From the NCBI GenBank assembly GCA_031538565.1, contig JAVKLS010000033.1, positions 1 to 38,970 of the forward strand: DNA of 38,970 nt, read 5' to 3'. The DNA is from JASGCK01 sp031538565 (lineage in GTDB: Bacteria; Pseudomonadota; Gammaproteobacteria; Burkholderiales; Burkholderiaceae_C). The notes below the pieces were generated by a model that was given only the letters and a program-made list of their open reading frames with translations, was not told where the DNA came from and ran no database searches. Made by a program: the position numbers and the translations under genes. Positions 15,837-24,114 of the stretch are shown here, one piece after another (position 1 is the first letter of the stretch; each line of letters opens with the position of its first letter).

Positions 15837-17267
15837 CGCGGCCAAGCGTAGCAAGTCAGCATCACCTTGCGGCTTGCCAATTAGCTGCATCCCCATTGGC
15901 AGACCACTCACCAAGCCTGCAGGAACGCAAACGCAGGGCAAGCCCGCAAAAGTGGCGTAAATGGTGGCTTCCATCCAGCGGTGATAGGTGTCCATGTGCA
16001 CCACGCCGCGATTGGTTTTGATCTCCGTTGGATAGTGCAAATGGCTATCAAACGGACACACTTGAGCTGACGGCAAAGCGATGGCGTCATAGCGCTCTAG
16101 CAGACGCAGCATGGCGGTATAAAAGTGACTGCGTACCGCGCTGGCTTCGGTAAAAGCGCTGGCCGTCAGTCCATTTGCCGCATCAATTTCAAACAGCGCC
16201 TCGGGTTTCATTTGCGCGCGTGCATTTTTTAGTTTTAGCAACGGCGCAAGGCGCGAGGCGACGAGCACTTTTCGCCACACCAGCCACGCATCCCAAACTT
16301 GAGCGGGTTCAAAGCCAAGCTGCGATGTGCGCTCGAGCGCATCGACCGTGCATCCGAGGTTTTCTGCTGTATTTTTAAGTGCATCGCTGCAAATGGCTTC
16401 GATGCCCGTCTCGACCGCGAGGTAACCCAGCAAATCACCCCACCATAAGATGCGAATGCGCTGCGTTTCATGGCGCGCAAGGGGTGTCAGTGCGTGCGCT
16501 AAGTCGAACGGCGTTTGAGTGGACAGCGGTGCGCGTGCGTCGAATCCCGCTTGCACCGAAAGCAACTTTGCTAAGTCGCTGACGGTGCGCGCCATGGGTC
16601 CTTCTGTGGCAAGCTGGGCGACCCAGACATCGGATGCGGGCAGCATGGGCACGCGCCCTTGGCTTGGACGCATCCCATAGATATTGTTCCAGCCTGCGGG
16701 GTTGCGCAGACTGCCCATGAAGTCCGAGCCGTCGGCCACGGGTAATAAATGCGCGGCCAGCGCCACCGCTGCGCCGCCGCTGGAGCCGCCTGCTGTTTTG
16801 CGGGTATCAAACGCATTTTTGGTTGCGCCAAAAACGGGATTGAATGTGTGGGAGCCAAGACCAAACTCGGGGACATTGGTTTTGCCAATCACAATAGCGC
16901 CTGCTGCCTTCATGCGCTGGACAACGAGTGCGTCGCTGCTGGGGACATTTTTTTGCAAGAGTGGGCTGCCCATGATGGTGGCAATCTCGGCGGTCGGCGC
17001 GAGGTCTTTAATTGCTTGCGGAATGCCGTGTAGCCAGCCCATGCTTTTACCAGCGGCGAGCAAGGTGTCGTGTTGCTGAGCCTGTGCCATCAAGAGGTTT
17101 TGATCACGCAAACTAATGATGGCGTTGTAGGTGGGGTTGACAAGGTCAATCCGCGCGAGGTAGGCCTGCATGACCTCGGCACAGCTATACGCTTTTTGGT
17201 GGATGGCAAGGGAGAGTGCGTTAGCGTCTAGCGCCGTGATCTCGCAAGGGGCGGGCAGTAAGTGCAT
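15816..17267 (-). CDS. Amidase signature family hydrolase
   Basis: Hydrolase of the amidase-signature family. The Ser-cisSer-Lys triad is recognisable: Lys87 in IPQAIKDLA, Ser162 in TAGGSSGGAA and nucleophile Ser186 in DGSDFMGSLRNPAG. The product is about 483 residues from ATG 17267. A further upstream TTG start at 17303 would add 12 residues, and neither start has a convincing ribosome-binding site. The adjacent variant GSDFMGS is a conservative form of GSDTGGS. The gene is isolated and convergent with sppA, with which it overlaps by 21 bases at the 3' ends. GatA is unlikely because there is no gatBC context. Substrate unknown. Confidence 0.87.
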   Translation of the reverse strand: MHLLPAPCEITALDANALSLAIHQKAYSCAEVMQAYLARIDLVNPTYNAIISLRDQNLLMAQAQQHDTLLAAGKSMGWLHGIPQAIKDLAPTAEIATIMGSPLLQKNVPSSDALVVQRMKAAGAIVIGKTNVPEFGLGSHTFNPVFGATKNAFDTRKTAGGSSGGAAVALAAHLLPVADGSDFMGSLRNPAGWNNIYGMRPSQGRVPMLPASDVWVAQLATEGPMARTVSDLAKLLSVQAGFDARAPLSTQTPFDLAHALTPLARHETQRIRILWWGDLLGYLAVETGIEAICSDALKNTAENLGCTVDALERTSQLGFEPAQVWDAWLVWRKVLVASRLAPLLKLKNARAQMKPEALFEIDAANGLTASAFTEASAVRSHFYTAMLRLLERYDAIALPSAQVCPFDSHLHYPTEIKTNRGVVHMDTYHRWMEATIYATFAGLPCVCVPAGLVSGLPMGMQLIGKPQGDADLLRLAALFQRHT

Positions 17268-17390
17268 AGTGTGAAAGCGAAGATGAGTTTTTGAATAGTA
17301 CAAAGCAGCCGAATTATCATTTACACCTCACGCCTGCTATGCTTGCGTCCGATTGACACAGTAATCCCCCCACATCATCGCAACTAAATA

Positions 17391-17397
17391 GAAGGAG
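17391..17397 (+). promoter_or_regulatory. Ribosome-binding site of the first Bug receptor
   Basis: GAAGGAG at 17391-17397, six bases before ATG 17404, is one of the strongest Shine-Dalgarno sequences in the window. A TTGACA at 17353-17358 might be a -35 element, but no well spaced -10 follows it, so a promoter is not called. Confidence 0.6.
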
Positions 17398-17403
17398 TAA
17401 TTT

Positions 17404-18390
17404 ATGAAACGCCGTCAACTGATTCAAATGGCGAGTGCAAGCTTGGCGCTGCCAGCCGTTGCTACTTTATCGAAATTAGGTTTGGCGCAAGATAAATACC
17501 CCAGCAAGCCCATTACTTGGATTGTGGGTTATGGCGCGGGAGGCAATGCGGATTTGCGCTCGCGGGCAATGGCCAGGGCAATGGGCGAGGTGATGAAAGC
17601 CAACATCATTGTCGATAACAAGCCTGGCGCAGGAGCGAACATTGGCACGGCTGCGATCGCCAAGGCTGCGCCCGACGGCTACACCATTGGCATGGGGAGC
17701 TTTGCGCCGCTATCGGTTAATGCATCGATTTTTAAAAGCATGCCATTCACGCCTGCCGATATCACGCCCATCATGCTGATTGAAAAGGGACCATTGATTT
17801 TGATGGTAAAAGCCGACTCTCCCTACAAAACCGTGAAGGAGTTGGTGGCAGCTGCCAAAGCCAAGCCTGGGGAGCTTGCCTATTCAACGGGGGGTATTGG
17901 TGGCTCGCATCACTTAAGCGCCGCGCTGTTTGCTAGCTCAGCGGGACTTGACATGATTCCCGTTCACTTTAAAAGTGGCTCGGAGGGCGCGACTGCGCTT
18001 TTGGGTGGTCAAGTTCCCATGATGTTTGTGCAAATGTACGAAGCCATGCCCATGATGGAGGCGGGGAAGCTGCGCGCACTGGCCATTACAAGCCCGAGCC
18101 GCTCTCCACTGTTGCCCAAGCTTCTCACCATGAAGGAGGCAGGATTCCCCGATGTGGAGGTGCTCAATTGGCAAGGTTTAATTGCTCCCAAAGGGCTGTC
18201 CGCAGAGCTAGTCAAGCAACTCAATGCGGTTGCTAATAAAGCGCTTTTGATGCCAGACGTCAAAGACAAGCTACTTAGCCAAGGCAACTTTATGGGTGGC
18301 GGCACGCCTGAGCAGTTTGCTGCCTTCATTAAGTCTGAATCTGCCAAGTGGGCGAAAGTAGTCAAAGACGCCAAGATTGAGTTGCAATAA
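17404..18390 (+). CDS. Tripartite tricarboxylate transporter receptor (Bug/TctC family)
   Basis: Periplasmic binding protein of 328 residues of the Bordetella uptake gene family. It starts with a signal peptide that contains KRRQLIQMAS, a twin-arginine-like pattern, cleaved near LAQ-DK. The mature protein begins with the family signature YPSKPITWIVGYGAGGNADLRSRAMA and has the PGAGANIGTAAIAKAAPDGYTIG loop that grips a carboxylate through water molecules in Bug proteins. No tctA or tctB membrane gene is adjacent, which is usual for the expanded orphan Bug receptors of Burkholderiales. The ligand is unknown. Confidence 0.92.
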   Translation: MKRRQLIQMASASLALPAVATLSKLGLAQDKYPSKPITWIVGYGAGGNADLRSRAMARAMGEVMKANIIVDNKPGAGANIGTAAIAKAAPDGYTIGMGSFAPLSVNASIFKSMPFTPADITPIMLIEKGPLILMVKADSPYKTVKELVAAAKAKPGELAYSTGGIGGSHHLSAALFASSAGLDMIPVHFKSGSEGATALLGGQVPMMFVQMYEAMPMMEAGKLRALAITSPSRSPLLPKLLTMKEAGFPDVEVLNWQGLIAPKGLSAELVKQLNAVANKALLMPDVKDKLLSQGNFMGGGTPEQFAAFIKSESAKWAKVVKDAKIELQ

Positions 18391-18393
18391 TTG

Positions 18394-19395
18394 ATGAGTA
18401 CTTCTCAAGTGCTGCGCCGTCAATTTTTAACCAACAGTGCACACGCCGCAGCGGGTCTGGTGGGGCTAATTCCTTTTTTTAGCCACGCCGATAACTGGCC
18501 CAGTAAACCGCTGCGACTTGTGGTGCCATTCGCGCCTGGCGGCAGCTCGGAAATTGTGGCGCGTGCCTTAGCAGGTGAAATGACAAAATCGATGGGGCAA
18601 AACGTGTTTGTCGAAAACAAACCTGGCGGCGCAGGCAATATCGCCATGCAAGAGGTGGCAAATAGCAGTGACGAGCACACCTTGGTACTTGGGCATATTG
18701 GTACACTGGCAGTGAATCCATTTATTTTCCCTAGGCTGCCCTACGACCCGATTAAAGACTTTACACCCATAACGTTGATTGCAAAAGTGCCCAGTCTTTA
18801 TGTGGTACACCCTGATTTGCCAGTAAAAGATTTGAAAGAATTTATTGCTTATGCCAAATCAAAACCTGGTCAGCTTAACTATGGATCGGCGGGCAACGGG
18901 AGTGCGGGGCACTTGGCTTTTGAATATCTCAAAATGGTGACGGATATTTTTATGCTGCACATACCCTACCGCGGCACAGGCCCTATGTTGACGGATCTTC
19001 TTGCAGGAAGATTGCAGGCTGCGTCCGTAGGCGCTCCCGCTTTGATTCAATTTATTAAAGCGGGCAAGCTGCGCTGCATAGCAACAGGCACAGCGCAAAG
19101 GTTGCCGCAATTGCCCGATGTACCAACGGTGACCGAACAAGGTTACAAAGGTTTTGAGATGACCCAGTGGTATGGCTTGATGGCACCTAGCAAGCTATCC
19201 AAAGTGAATGCTGCAAAATTAGAAAAAGACGCGGTGGCAGCAACAAAAAGCAAGGCCGTGCATGACAAGCTTGAACAAGACACAGCGATTACTGTGGGTA
19301 ACAATAGCCAAGAGTTTGCTAAATTTATTTTGACTGAGCAAGCACGCTGGAAGCCCGTTATTACCAGGGCACAAATCAAGCCAGATTCAGCTTGA
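18394..19395 (+). CDS. Second tripartite tricarboxylate transporter receptor (Bug/TctC family)
   Basis: A 333-residue Bug receptor that starts three bases after the previous gene, so the two are co-translated. The N-terminal signal includes RRQFL (Tat-like) and is cleaved near SHA-DN. WPSKPLRLVVPFAPGGSSEIVARAL and PGGAGNIAMQEVANS are the family hallmarks, but identity to the neighbour looks only moderate, so this is a divergent paralogue and not a recent duplicate. It may bind a different carboxylate. A GNAT gene follows 18 bp later. Confidence 0.92.
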   Translation: MSTSQVLRRQFLTNSAHAAAGLVGLIPFFSHADNWPSKPLRLVVPFAPGGSSEIVARALAGEMTKSMGQNVFVENKPGGAGNIAMQEVANSSDEHTLVLGHIGTLAVNPFIFPRLPYDPIKDFTPITLIAKVPSLYVVHPDLPVKDLKEFIAYAKSKPGQLNYGSAGNGSAGHLAFEYLKMVTDIFMLHIPYRGTGPMLTDLLAGRLQAASVGAPALIQFIKAGKLRCIATGTAQRLPQLPDVPTVTEQGYKGFEMTQWYGLMAPSKLSKVNAAKLEKDAVAATKSKAVHDKLEQDTAITVGNNSQEFAKFILTEQARWKPVITRAQIKPDSA

Positions 19396-19413
19396 TGACT
19401 AAGAACAACACAT

Positions 19414-19962
19414 ATGCACAACATTTCTTCTTTACCAATTTGTGTTCGCCCGAGTGTGGATGCGGACGTGGCAGCCATTACCGCCATCTACACGCACCAT
19501 GTGCTGCACAGCACGGCGACGTTTGAAACTGAAGCGCCTAGCCCGCAAGACATGGCGGCGCGTAGGCACGACGTGCTCGTCAAAGGTTTGCCGTATTTGG
19601 TGATCACGGTGGGTGGTGAGGTGATGGGCTTTGCGTATGGCAACTGGTTTAAGCCGCGCGCAGCTTATCGATTTACCTGCGAAAACTCGATTTATATGCA
19701 CCGCGATGCAGCGGGCAAGGGGCTAGGCAAATTACTGCTTGCCGAGTTGTTGGCAAGCCTTGAACGATCTGGCATCCGTAAGGTCATGGCGGTGATTGGC
19801 GGTAGCGCAAACGCTGCCTCGATTGGACTGCACGCGTCGCTTGGCTTTACGCACTGCGGCTTGGTAGAGAACTACGGCTACAAGTTTGACCAGTGGCTCG
19901 ATTTGGTATTGATGCAGCGCAGCTTGGGGCTCGGTGCTACGCAGCCGCCCGCAGGGTGTTGA
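19414..19962 (+). CDS. GNAT-family N-acetyltransferase, phosphinothricin acetyltransferase-like
   Basis: Acetyl-CoA dependent acetyltransferase of 182 residues. The fold is recognisable from VRPSVDADVAAITAIYTHHV at the start, TFETEAP, and the acetyl-CoA loop AAGKGLGKLLLAELL (motif A) at about 99-113, followed by NAASIGLHASLGF (motif B). This pattern matches the pat/bar and methionine sulfoximine acetyltransferase group, in which the natural substrates are often methionine derivatives; substrate here unknown. The last 26 bases overlap the convergent folD gene. The start is ATG 19414. Confidence 0.85.
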   Translation: MHNISSLPICVRPSVDADVAAITAIYTHHVLHSTATFETEAPSPQDMAARRHDVLVKGLPYLVITVGGEVMGFAYGNWFKPRAAYRFTCENSIYMHRDAAGKGLGKLLLAELLASLERSGIRKVMAVIGGSANAASIGLHASLGFTHCGLVENYGYKFDQWLDLVLMQRSLGLGATQPPAGC

Positions 19963-20776
19963 CGAGCAGCATCGCCCGCGTCATCGGCCCCACGCCGCCT
20001 GGCACGGGTGTGATGTAGCCTGCCACCTCGCGCACAGCGTCAAAATCGACATCCCCGCACAGTTTGCCTGCGGCGTTGCGGTTCATGCCCACATCAATCA
20101 CAACCGCGCCTTGCTTGACCATGTCCGCAGTGACAAGATTTTGCCTTCCTACCGCCGCAATAATGATGTCAGCACCTTGGCAAATTTCTTTGAGATGAGT
20201 GGTTGCACTATGGCAAATAGTCACGGTCGCGCTTTGATTGAGCAACATCTGCGCCATCGGCTTGCCAACGATATTGCTGCGTCCAATAACGACCGCGTGC
20301 TTGCCGCGCAGATTCATCCCAATGGATTGCAGCATCTTCATCGCACCGTGCGGTGTGCAAGGCCAAAAACCTGCAAGTCCGACTGCTAATGCGCCTGCAT
20401 TAGTCACATGGAATCCATCCACGTCTTTGGCGGGGTTAATGGCGGCAATCACACGCTGACTGTCAATGTGTTTGGGCAGAGGCATTTGCACCAAGATGCC
20501 GTGGATGCTGGGGTCGCGGTTAAGTGTTTCTACTTGTGCCAGCAGCGTGGCTTGTGGTGTTTGTGCATCCATTCGCACGAGCACAGAATGGATGCCCACT
20601 TGCTCGCTGTCTTTCACTTTGTGACTCACGTAAACCTGACTGGCAGGATCGTCGCCGACTAAAACTACCGCAAGTCCTGGGTGGATGCCGCGTGACTTCA
20701 AGTCGAGAACTTGAGCGCTGATTTCTTGTTTTATTTGTGCGGCAAGCGCATTGCCATCTATCAGTTGTGCGGACAT
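19937..20776 (-). CDS. folD: Bifunctional methylene-THF dehydrogenase / methenyl-THF cyclohydrolase
   Basis: Interconverts 5,10-methylene-THF and 10-formyl-THF with NADP, supplying one-carbon units. At 279 residues it is normal length. The catalytic Lys is in YVSHKVKDSE, PLPKHID is the folate pocket, KDVDGFH precedes the Rossmann segment GRSNIVGKPMAQML, and PVPGGVGPMTRAML is the C-terminal family signature. It lies four bases downstream of the response regulator gene in the same direction, so it is probably the third gene of the sensor-kinase operon. Its last 26 bases overlap the GNAT gene on the other strand. Confidence 0.96.
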   Translation of the reverse strand: MSAQLIDGNALAAQIKQEISAQVLDLKSRGIHPGLAVVLVGDDPASQVYVSHKVKDSEQVGIHSVLVRMDAQTPQATLLAQVETLNRDPSIHGILVQMPLPKHIDSQRVIAAINPAKDVDGFHVTNAGALAVGLAGFWPCTPHGAMKMLQSIGMNLRGKHAVVIGRSNIVGKPMAQMLLNQSATVTICHSATTHLKEICQGADIIIAAVGRQNLVTADMVKQGAVVIDVGMNRNAAGKLCGDVDFDAVREVAGYITPVPGGVGPMTRAMLLVNTLRAAA

Positions 20777-20780
20777 AAGC

Positions 20781-21395
20781 CTAAGCGTTTTTGAGAGCGA
20801 CTTTGAGCAAGTCTGCCACCGTATTGGCGTTGAGTTTGCTCATGATATTGGCGCGATGCGCCTCGACTGTTTTAATGCTGATACCTAGATCATCAGCAAT
20901 TTGTTTATTTAATCGGCCCGCCACAATTCGTTCTAACACTTGCGCTTCGCGCGAAGTCAGTTTGCCAAGCAAAGCATCGCGGCTTGCGCTGGCCTCGGCC
21001 GAATCAAAAGCAGTTTTTGCTTGCTCGAGCATACGATCAATAATCGTCAGCAATTCGTTTTCGTCAAATGGTTTTTGAATAAAGTCTACGGCCCCTTTTT
21101 TCATCGAGTTGACCGCCATTGGCACGTCGCCGTGACCTGTAATGAAAACGATAGGCAAGGGCGATTGCTGCTCGATGAGGCGGTCTTGCAACTCAAGCCC
21201 CGACATACCCGTCATGCGGATGTCCGCAATTACACACGCGACTTCGCGAAAGTTGTAGCGTGCTAAAAAATTTTCTGCCGAGTCGTAGCAGCGCACTCGG
21301 TACTCTTTACCCTCCAGCAGCCACTGCAAAGAGTCGCGCACGGCCTCGTCATCATCCACAACGAACACAGTGCCTTTTTTGGGGATCAAACTCAT
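20781..21395 (-). CDS. FixJ/LuxR-type response regulator
   Basis: Two-domain DNA-binding regulator of 204 residues. The receiver has VVDDDEAVRDSLQW at 12-25, phosphoacceptor Asp58 (VIADIRMTGM), ITGHGDVPMAV and the Lys in IQKPFDE. The LuxR-type helix-turn-helix lies at about 140-200 (LTSREAQVLERIVAG, KQIADDLGISIKTVEAHR). This is the FixJ/TtrR/NarL arrangement. ATG 21395 is chosen because the upstream extension to 21548 only reads through kinase sequence in another frame. The start lies five bases after the kinase stop, and folD follows four bases after its stop. Confidence 0.94.
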   Translation of the reverse strand: MSLIPKKGTVFVVDDDEAVRDSLQWLLEGKEYRVRCYDSAENFLARYNFREVACVIADIRMTGMSGLELQDRLIEQQSPLPIVFITGHGDVPMAVNSMKKGAVDFIQKPFDENELLTIIDRMLEQAKTAFDSAEASASRDALLGKLTSREAQVLERIVAGRLNKQIADDLGISIKTVEAHRANIMSKLNANTVADLLKVALKNA

Positions 21396-21400
21396 GGAGA

Positions 21401-23986
21401 TTATTTGGTTGAGGTTGGTACAGCATGCAGGGGAAGCCAAAAACTGAATCGGCATCCATGGACTGCATGGGCTTGGTTTGCACGCGTTGCATTGTAGAGG
21501 TTCTCTGCAACCAATCGCCCTTGGTGCGATTCGATGATGGAGCGGCATAAATTAAGGCCTATGCCCATTCCTTCGAGCTTGGTGGTGTAGAAGGCATCAA
21601 AGATATTTTTAAGCATCTCAGGCGGCACGCCCTTGCCCGTGTCTTCAACGCTGCACTCAATACCGTCTTGCGTTTCACTGCCTTCCAATCTGGCTTTGCG
21701 GGATACCTGCACTTTGATTTGTCGTCTTGCCATTTCGTTGGGCGAGTATTCGCTGTCCACATCAATGGCTTCAGCAGCATTTTTAATGAGGTTAATAATG
21801 ACTTGCTCAATCAAAATGGGGTCTACCATGATGCGCGGAAGGTTCTGTTCAATGCGCTGCGTGAGTTGTACTCGGCGGCGCTGCACTTCAATGCCAACCA
21901 GATCGAGAGCTTCGGTCAGCATTTGTGCCATGTCGCTGGGGCTGCGGTTGGGCGCGCTGCGCGTGACAAAGCTGCGAATGCGCTGGATGATTTGCCCCGC
22001 ACGCTTGGCTTGTTTAGCGGTTTTTTCAATCGCCTGAACGAGATCCTCACCGCTTATTTGGTTGCTGTGCAAGCGGCTTACGATGCCGCTGCAATAGTTG
22101 CTAATAGCGGCAAGTGGTTGATTGAGCTCGTGCGCGACGCTGGAGGCCATCTCGCCCATGGTGATGAGGCGGCTAGACGCCTGTGCACGCTCGGCTTGCG
22201 CGGCGGCAAAGGCTTCGGCTTGGCGCTTGGCGGTAATGTCGTTTGCAATCACCATTTGTGCCAAATGACCATCCACCCAATTGAGGTAGCGCACGCGCAC
22301 CTCGAGCCAGCGGGCGGGATATTGATCGCTCGCTTCTACATAAATTTCTTTACTTCCGCTGGGTGAGTTTTCTGCCTCACGCAGTGGTCGCCCTGCTAGT
22401 ACATCCACGTCACCTACGGCGGTGGCGTCTGACGGCTCAGCCAGCAACGTGCTAACAAAATCAGGTTGATCGTGCGAGTCTTCACCAAACCACTCACGGT
22501 AGGTTTTATTGGCAAACAACAAATGCCGACTGCCTAAAGTGGAGACAGAAATGGAGGCATCCATACCCTCCAAAATGGTGATAAAGCGCTCGTAAGAAGA
22601 TTCCAATTCTTCGCGAACGCGCTTGGGCTCGGTGATATCGGTCATGGAGGCCATCCAGCCAGTCTGTTTGCCGCGCGCATCAACGAGGGGCGAGAGATAC
22701 ATCCGCGCTGCAAAACGCGTGCCGTCGCGTCGTAGTACTTGCATTTCTGCACCACTTGCACTGCTACTACCGCTGAGCTCTTGCTCAAAGGTGTGCAGTA
22801 GTTTTTCGGCATCTTCGGGCGGCCAATAGACGTAAGGTGGAATACTGCCCATTAAATCGGCTTCGCGCCACTGCGTCATTTGGCAAAACGCAGCATTGAC
22901 GTAGGTGATGCGCCCCTCCAAATCGACTGCCCGCATGCCCGTAGGCATTGAGTTTTCCATAGCGCGGCGGAAGTTGGTCTCCGCCAATAGTTCATCTTGC
23001 GTGCGAAGCCTATGCCTGGCGTGCCGCCAATTGGCAAGCAGCATCCAAATGGTGAGCATGCTTAATGCGGCAACCAAAAAACGCAGTGCAGTACCAGTAA
23101 ACCCCTGCGGCGAGCGGTAGCCTTGCAAAACCAATTGCAAGGGGGCATCGCCGTCAGTGGAGATTTGATCGCTCTCGTTCGGTTCAAAGTCGGCAATCAA
23201 TTCACGCGAGCTATCAAACCGCGTGACCCACGCAAAAGAGTCTGGTGCGAGTGAAACCTTATTCGATAGCACGCCCGCTAGGTGCTGATGACCACCCGCA
23301 ATAAAAGCCGTGCCGTACTTTTTAGTGATGTCGGATGACACGCCGTTTTGTAGCAGAAGATCGAGTGAAAGCTCGGCAACCACAGCGCCTAGTATTTGTT
23401 TTTGTGCATTCAAAATAGGCGCTTGCAATTGAATCAAGCCTCGCCCATCGGCGTCCAAGTAGGGGGCGGAGTAAAGCGGTTGGTGTTCGTTTTGCACACG
23501 CGCATACAGAGCAGCTGTTTCGCTTTGTGCGGCTAACTTGCGCCATTGAAACCCATCCACTATGGGCACGCCAGTTGCAAAATACGTTGCGCGAAACTTG
23601 TACTGGTTGTCTATCCAAACAAGCGCCAAAAGCTCGGGCGTGGTGAGGGCAAGGCGATCGCTTTTTTTTGCAAAATTAGATGGTTCGATCACGCCTAATC
23701 CAATGTTTTTAGCGATTGCTAATAGCTGGCCTTTGCGATCTTGTAGGCGCGTTCGAAGCTGAAATTGAACGGAGTCCATATCGTGCTGCAAGTCTTCTTG
23801 CTCACGGCTGGCTTCTTCTATGCGTAGGTAGGCGATTGTTAAAAACACCACCAGCAAAAAGAGCAATATGGTTGCCGCAGGGGCAATCATGGCGTAGTGG
23901 TCTTGCCGAGTGGGCGGCTGTTTATGCCACCAGGTGCGCCAGCGAGCTAACCAGCGATGAACGATAAGAGGTAGTGCAAATGCCAT
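21401..23986 (-). CDS. PAS-domain sensor histidine kinase, FixL/DctB-type
   Basis: Partner kinase of the FixJ-type regulator, 861 residues. Helix 1 is at about 33-54 and helix 2 at about 302-319, with a periplasmic sensor region of ~245 residues that looks like a Cache-type domain (FRATYFATGVPIVDGFQW and SLDLLLQNG). Two PAS domains follow, at about 335-455 (MRAVDLEGRITYVNAAF, MASMTDITEPKR) and 460-590. Then comes HisKA with His619 (SVAHELNQPLAAISNY) and HATPase with NLIKNAAEA, EDTGKGVPPE and GMGIGLNLCRSI. HELNQPL-type phosphoacceptor sites are usual in kinases for C4-dicarboxylates or tetrathionate. Divergent from aceE. Signal unknown. Confidence 0.93.
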   Translation of the reverse strand: MAFALPLIVHRWLARWRTWWHKQPPTRQDHYAMIAPAATILLFLLVVFLTIAYLRIEEASREQEDLQHDMDSVQFQLRTRLQDRKGQLLAIAKNIGLGVIEPSNFAKKSDRLALTTPELLALVWIDNQYKFRATYFATGVPIVDGFQWRKLAAQSETAALYARVQNEHQPLYSAPYLDADGRGLIQLQAPILNAQKQILGAVVAELSLDLLLQNGVSSDITKKYGTAFIAGGHQHLAGVLSNKVSLAPDSFAWVTRFDSSRELIADFEPNESDQISTDGDAPLQLVLQGYRSPQGFTGTALRFLVAALSMLTIWMLLANWRHARHRLRTQDELLAETNFRRAMENSMPTGMRAVDLEGRITYVNAAFCQMTQWREADLMGSIPPYVYWPPEDAEKLLHTFEQELSGSSSASGAEMQVLRRDGTRFAARMYLSPLVDARGKQTGWMASMTDITEPKRVREELESSYERFITILEGMDASISVSTLGSRHLLFANKTYREWFGEDSHDQPDFVSTLLAEPSDATAVGDVDVLAGRPLREAENSPSGSKEIYVEASDQYPARWLEVRVRYLNWVDGHLAQMVIANDITAKRQAEAFAAAQAERAQASSRLITMGEMASSVAHELNQPLAAISNYCSGIVSRLHSNQISGEDLVQAIEKTAKQAKRAGQIIQRIRSFVTRSAPNRSPSDMAQMLTEALDLVGIEVQRRRVQLTQRIEQNLPRIMVDPILIEQVIINLIKNAAEAIDVDSEYSPNEMARRQIKVQVSRKARLEGSETQDGIECSVEDTGKGVPPEMLKNIFDAFYTTKLEGMGIGLNLCRSIIESHQGRLVAENLYNATRANQAHAVHGCRFSFWLPLHAVPTSTK

Positions 23987-24023
23987 AAGGTCTAGAGTGT
24001 AGAGGCATCGTTTCTGTAATTGC

Positions 24024-24068
24024 TATTTCACAATACAAAAAATAAACTCGTATTACGAATGTGAAATA
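24024..24068. promoter_or_regulatory. Perfect 9-bp dyad in the sensor kinase / aceE divergent promoter region
   Basis: TATTTCACA (24024-24032) and its exact inverse TGTGAAATA (24060-24068) are separated by 27 bp, giving centre-to-centre spacing of 36 bp. Inner bases also mirror in part (ATAC at 24033-24036, GTAT at 24050-24053). The right arm falls in the spacer of a candidate aceE promoter, with TTACGA at 24053-24058 and CATACT at 24077-24082, 18 bp apart. This is the layout of an operator for a dimeric or looping regulator. The binding protein is not known. Confidence 0.55.
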
Positions 24069-24100
24069 TCCTGTGGCATACTGATTTCAGTACAAAACAA

Positions 24101-24106
24101 AAGGAG
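24101..24106 (+). promoter_or_regulatory. Ribosome-binding site of aceE
   Basis: AAGGAG at 24101-24106. It is eight bases before ATG 24115 and five before GTG 24112, so ATG 24115 is the better start of aceE. Confidence 0.75.
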
Positions 24107-24114
24107 AGTTCGTG

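Noticed and set aside
17353..17402. TTGACA as a -35 box for the first Bug receptor
   Set aside because: No -10 element at 16-18 bp spacing. It may be fortuitous.
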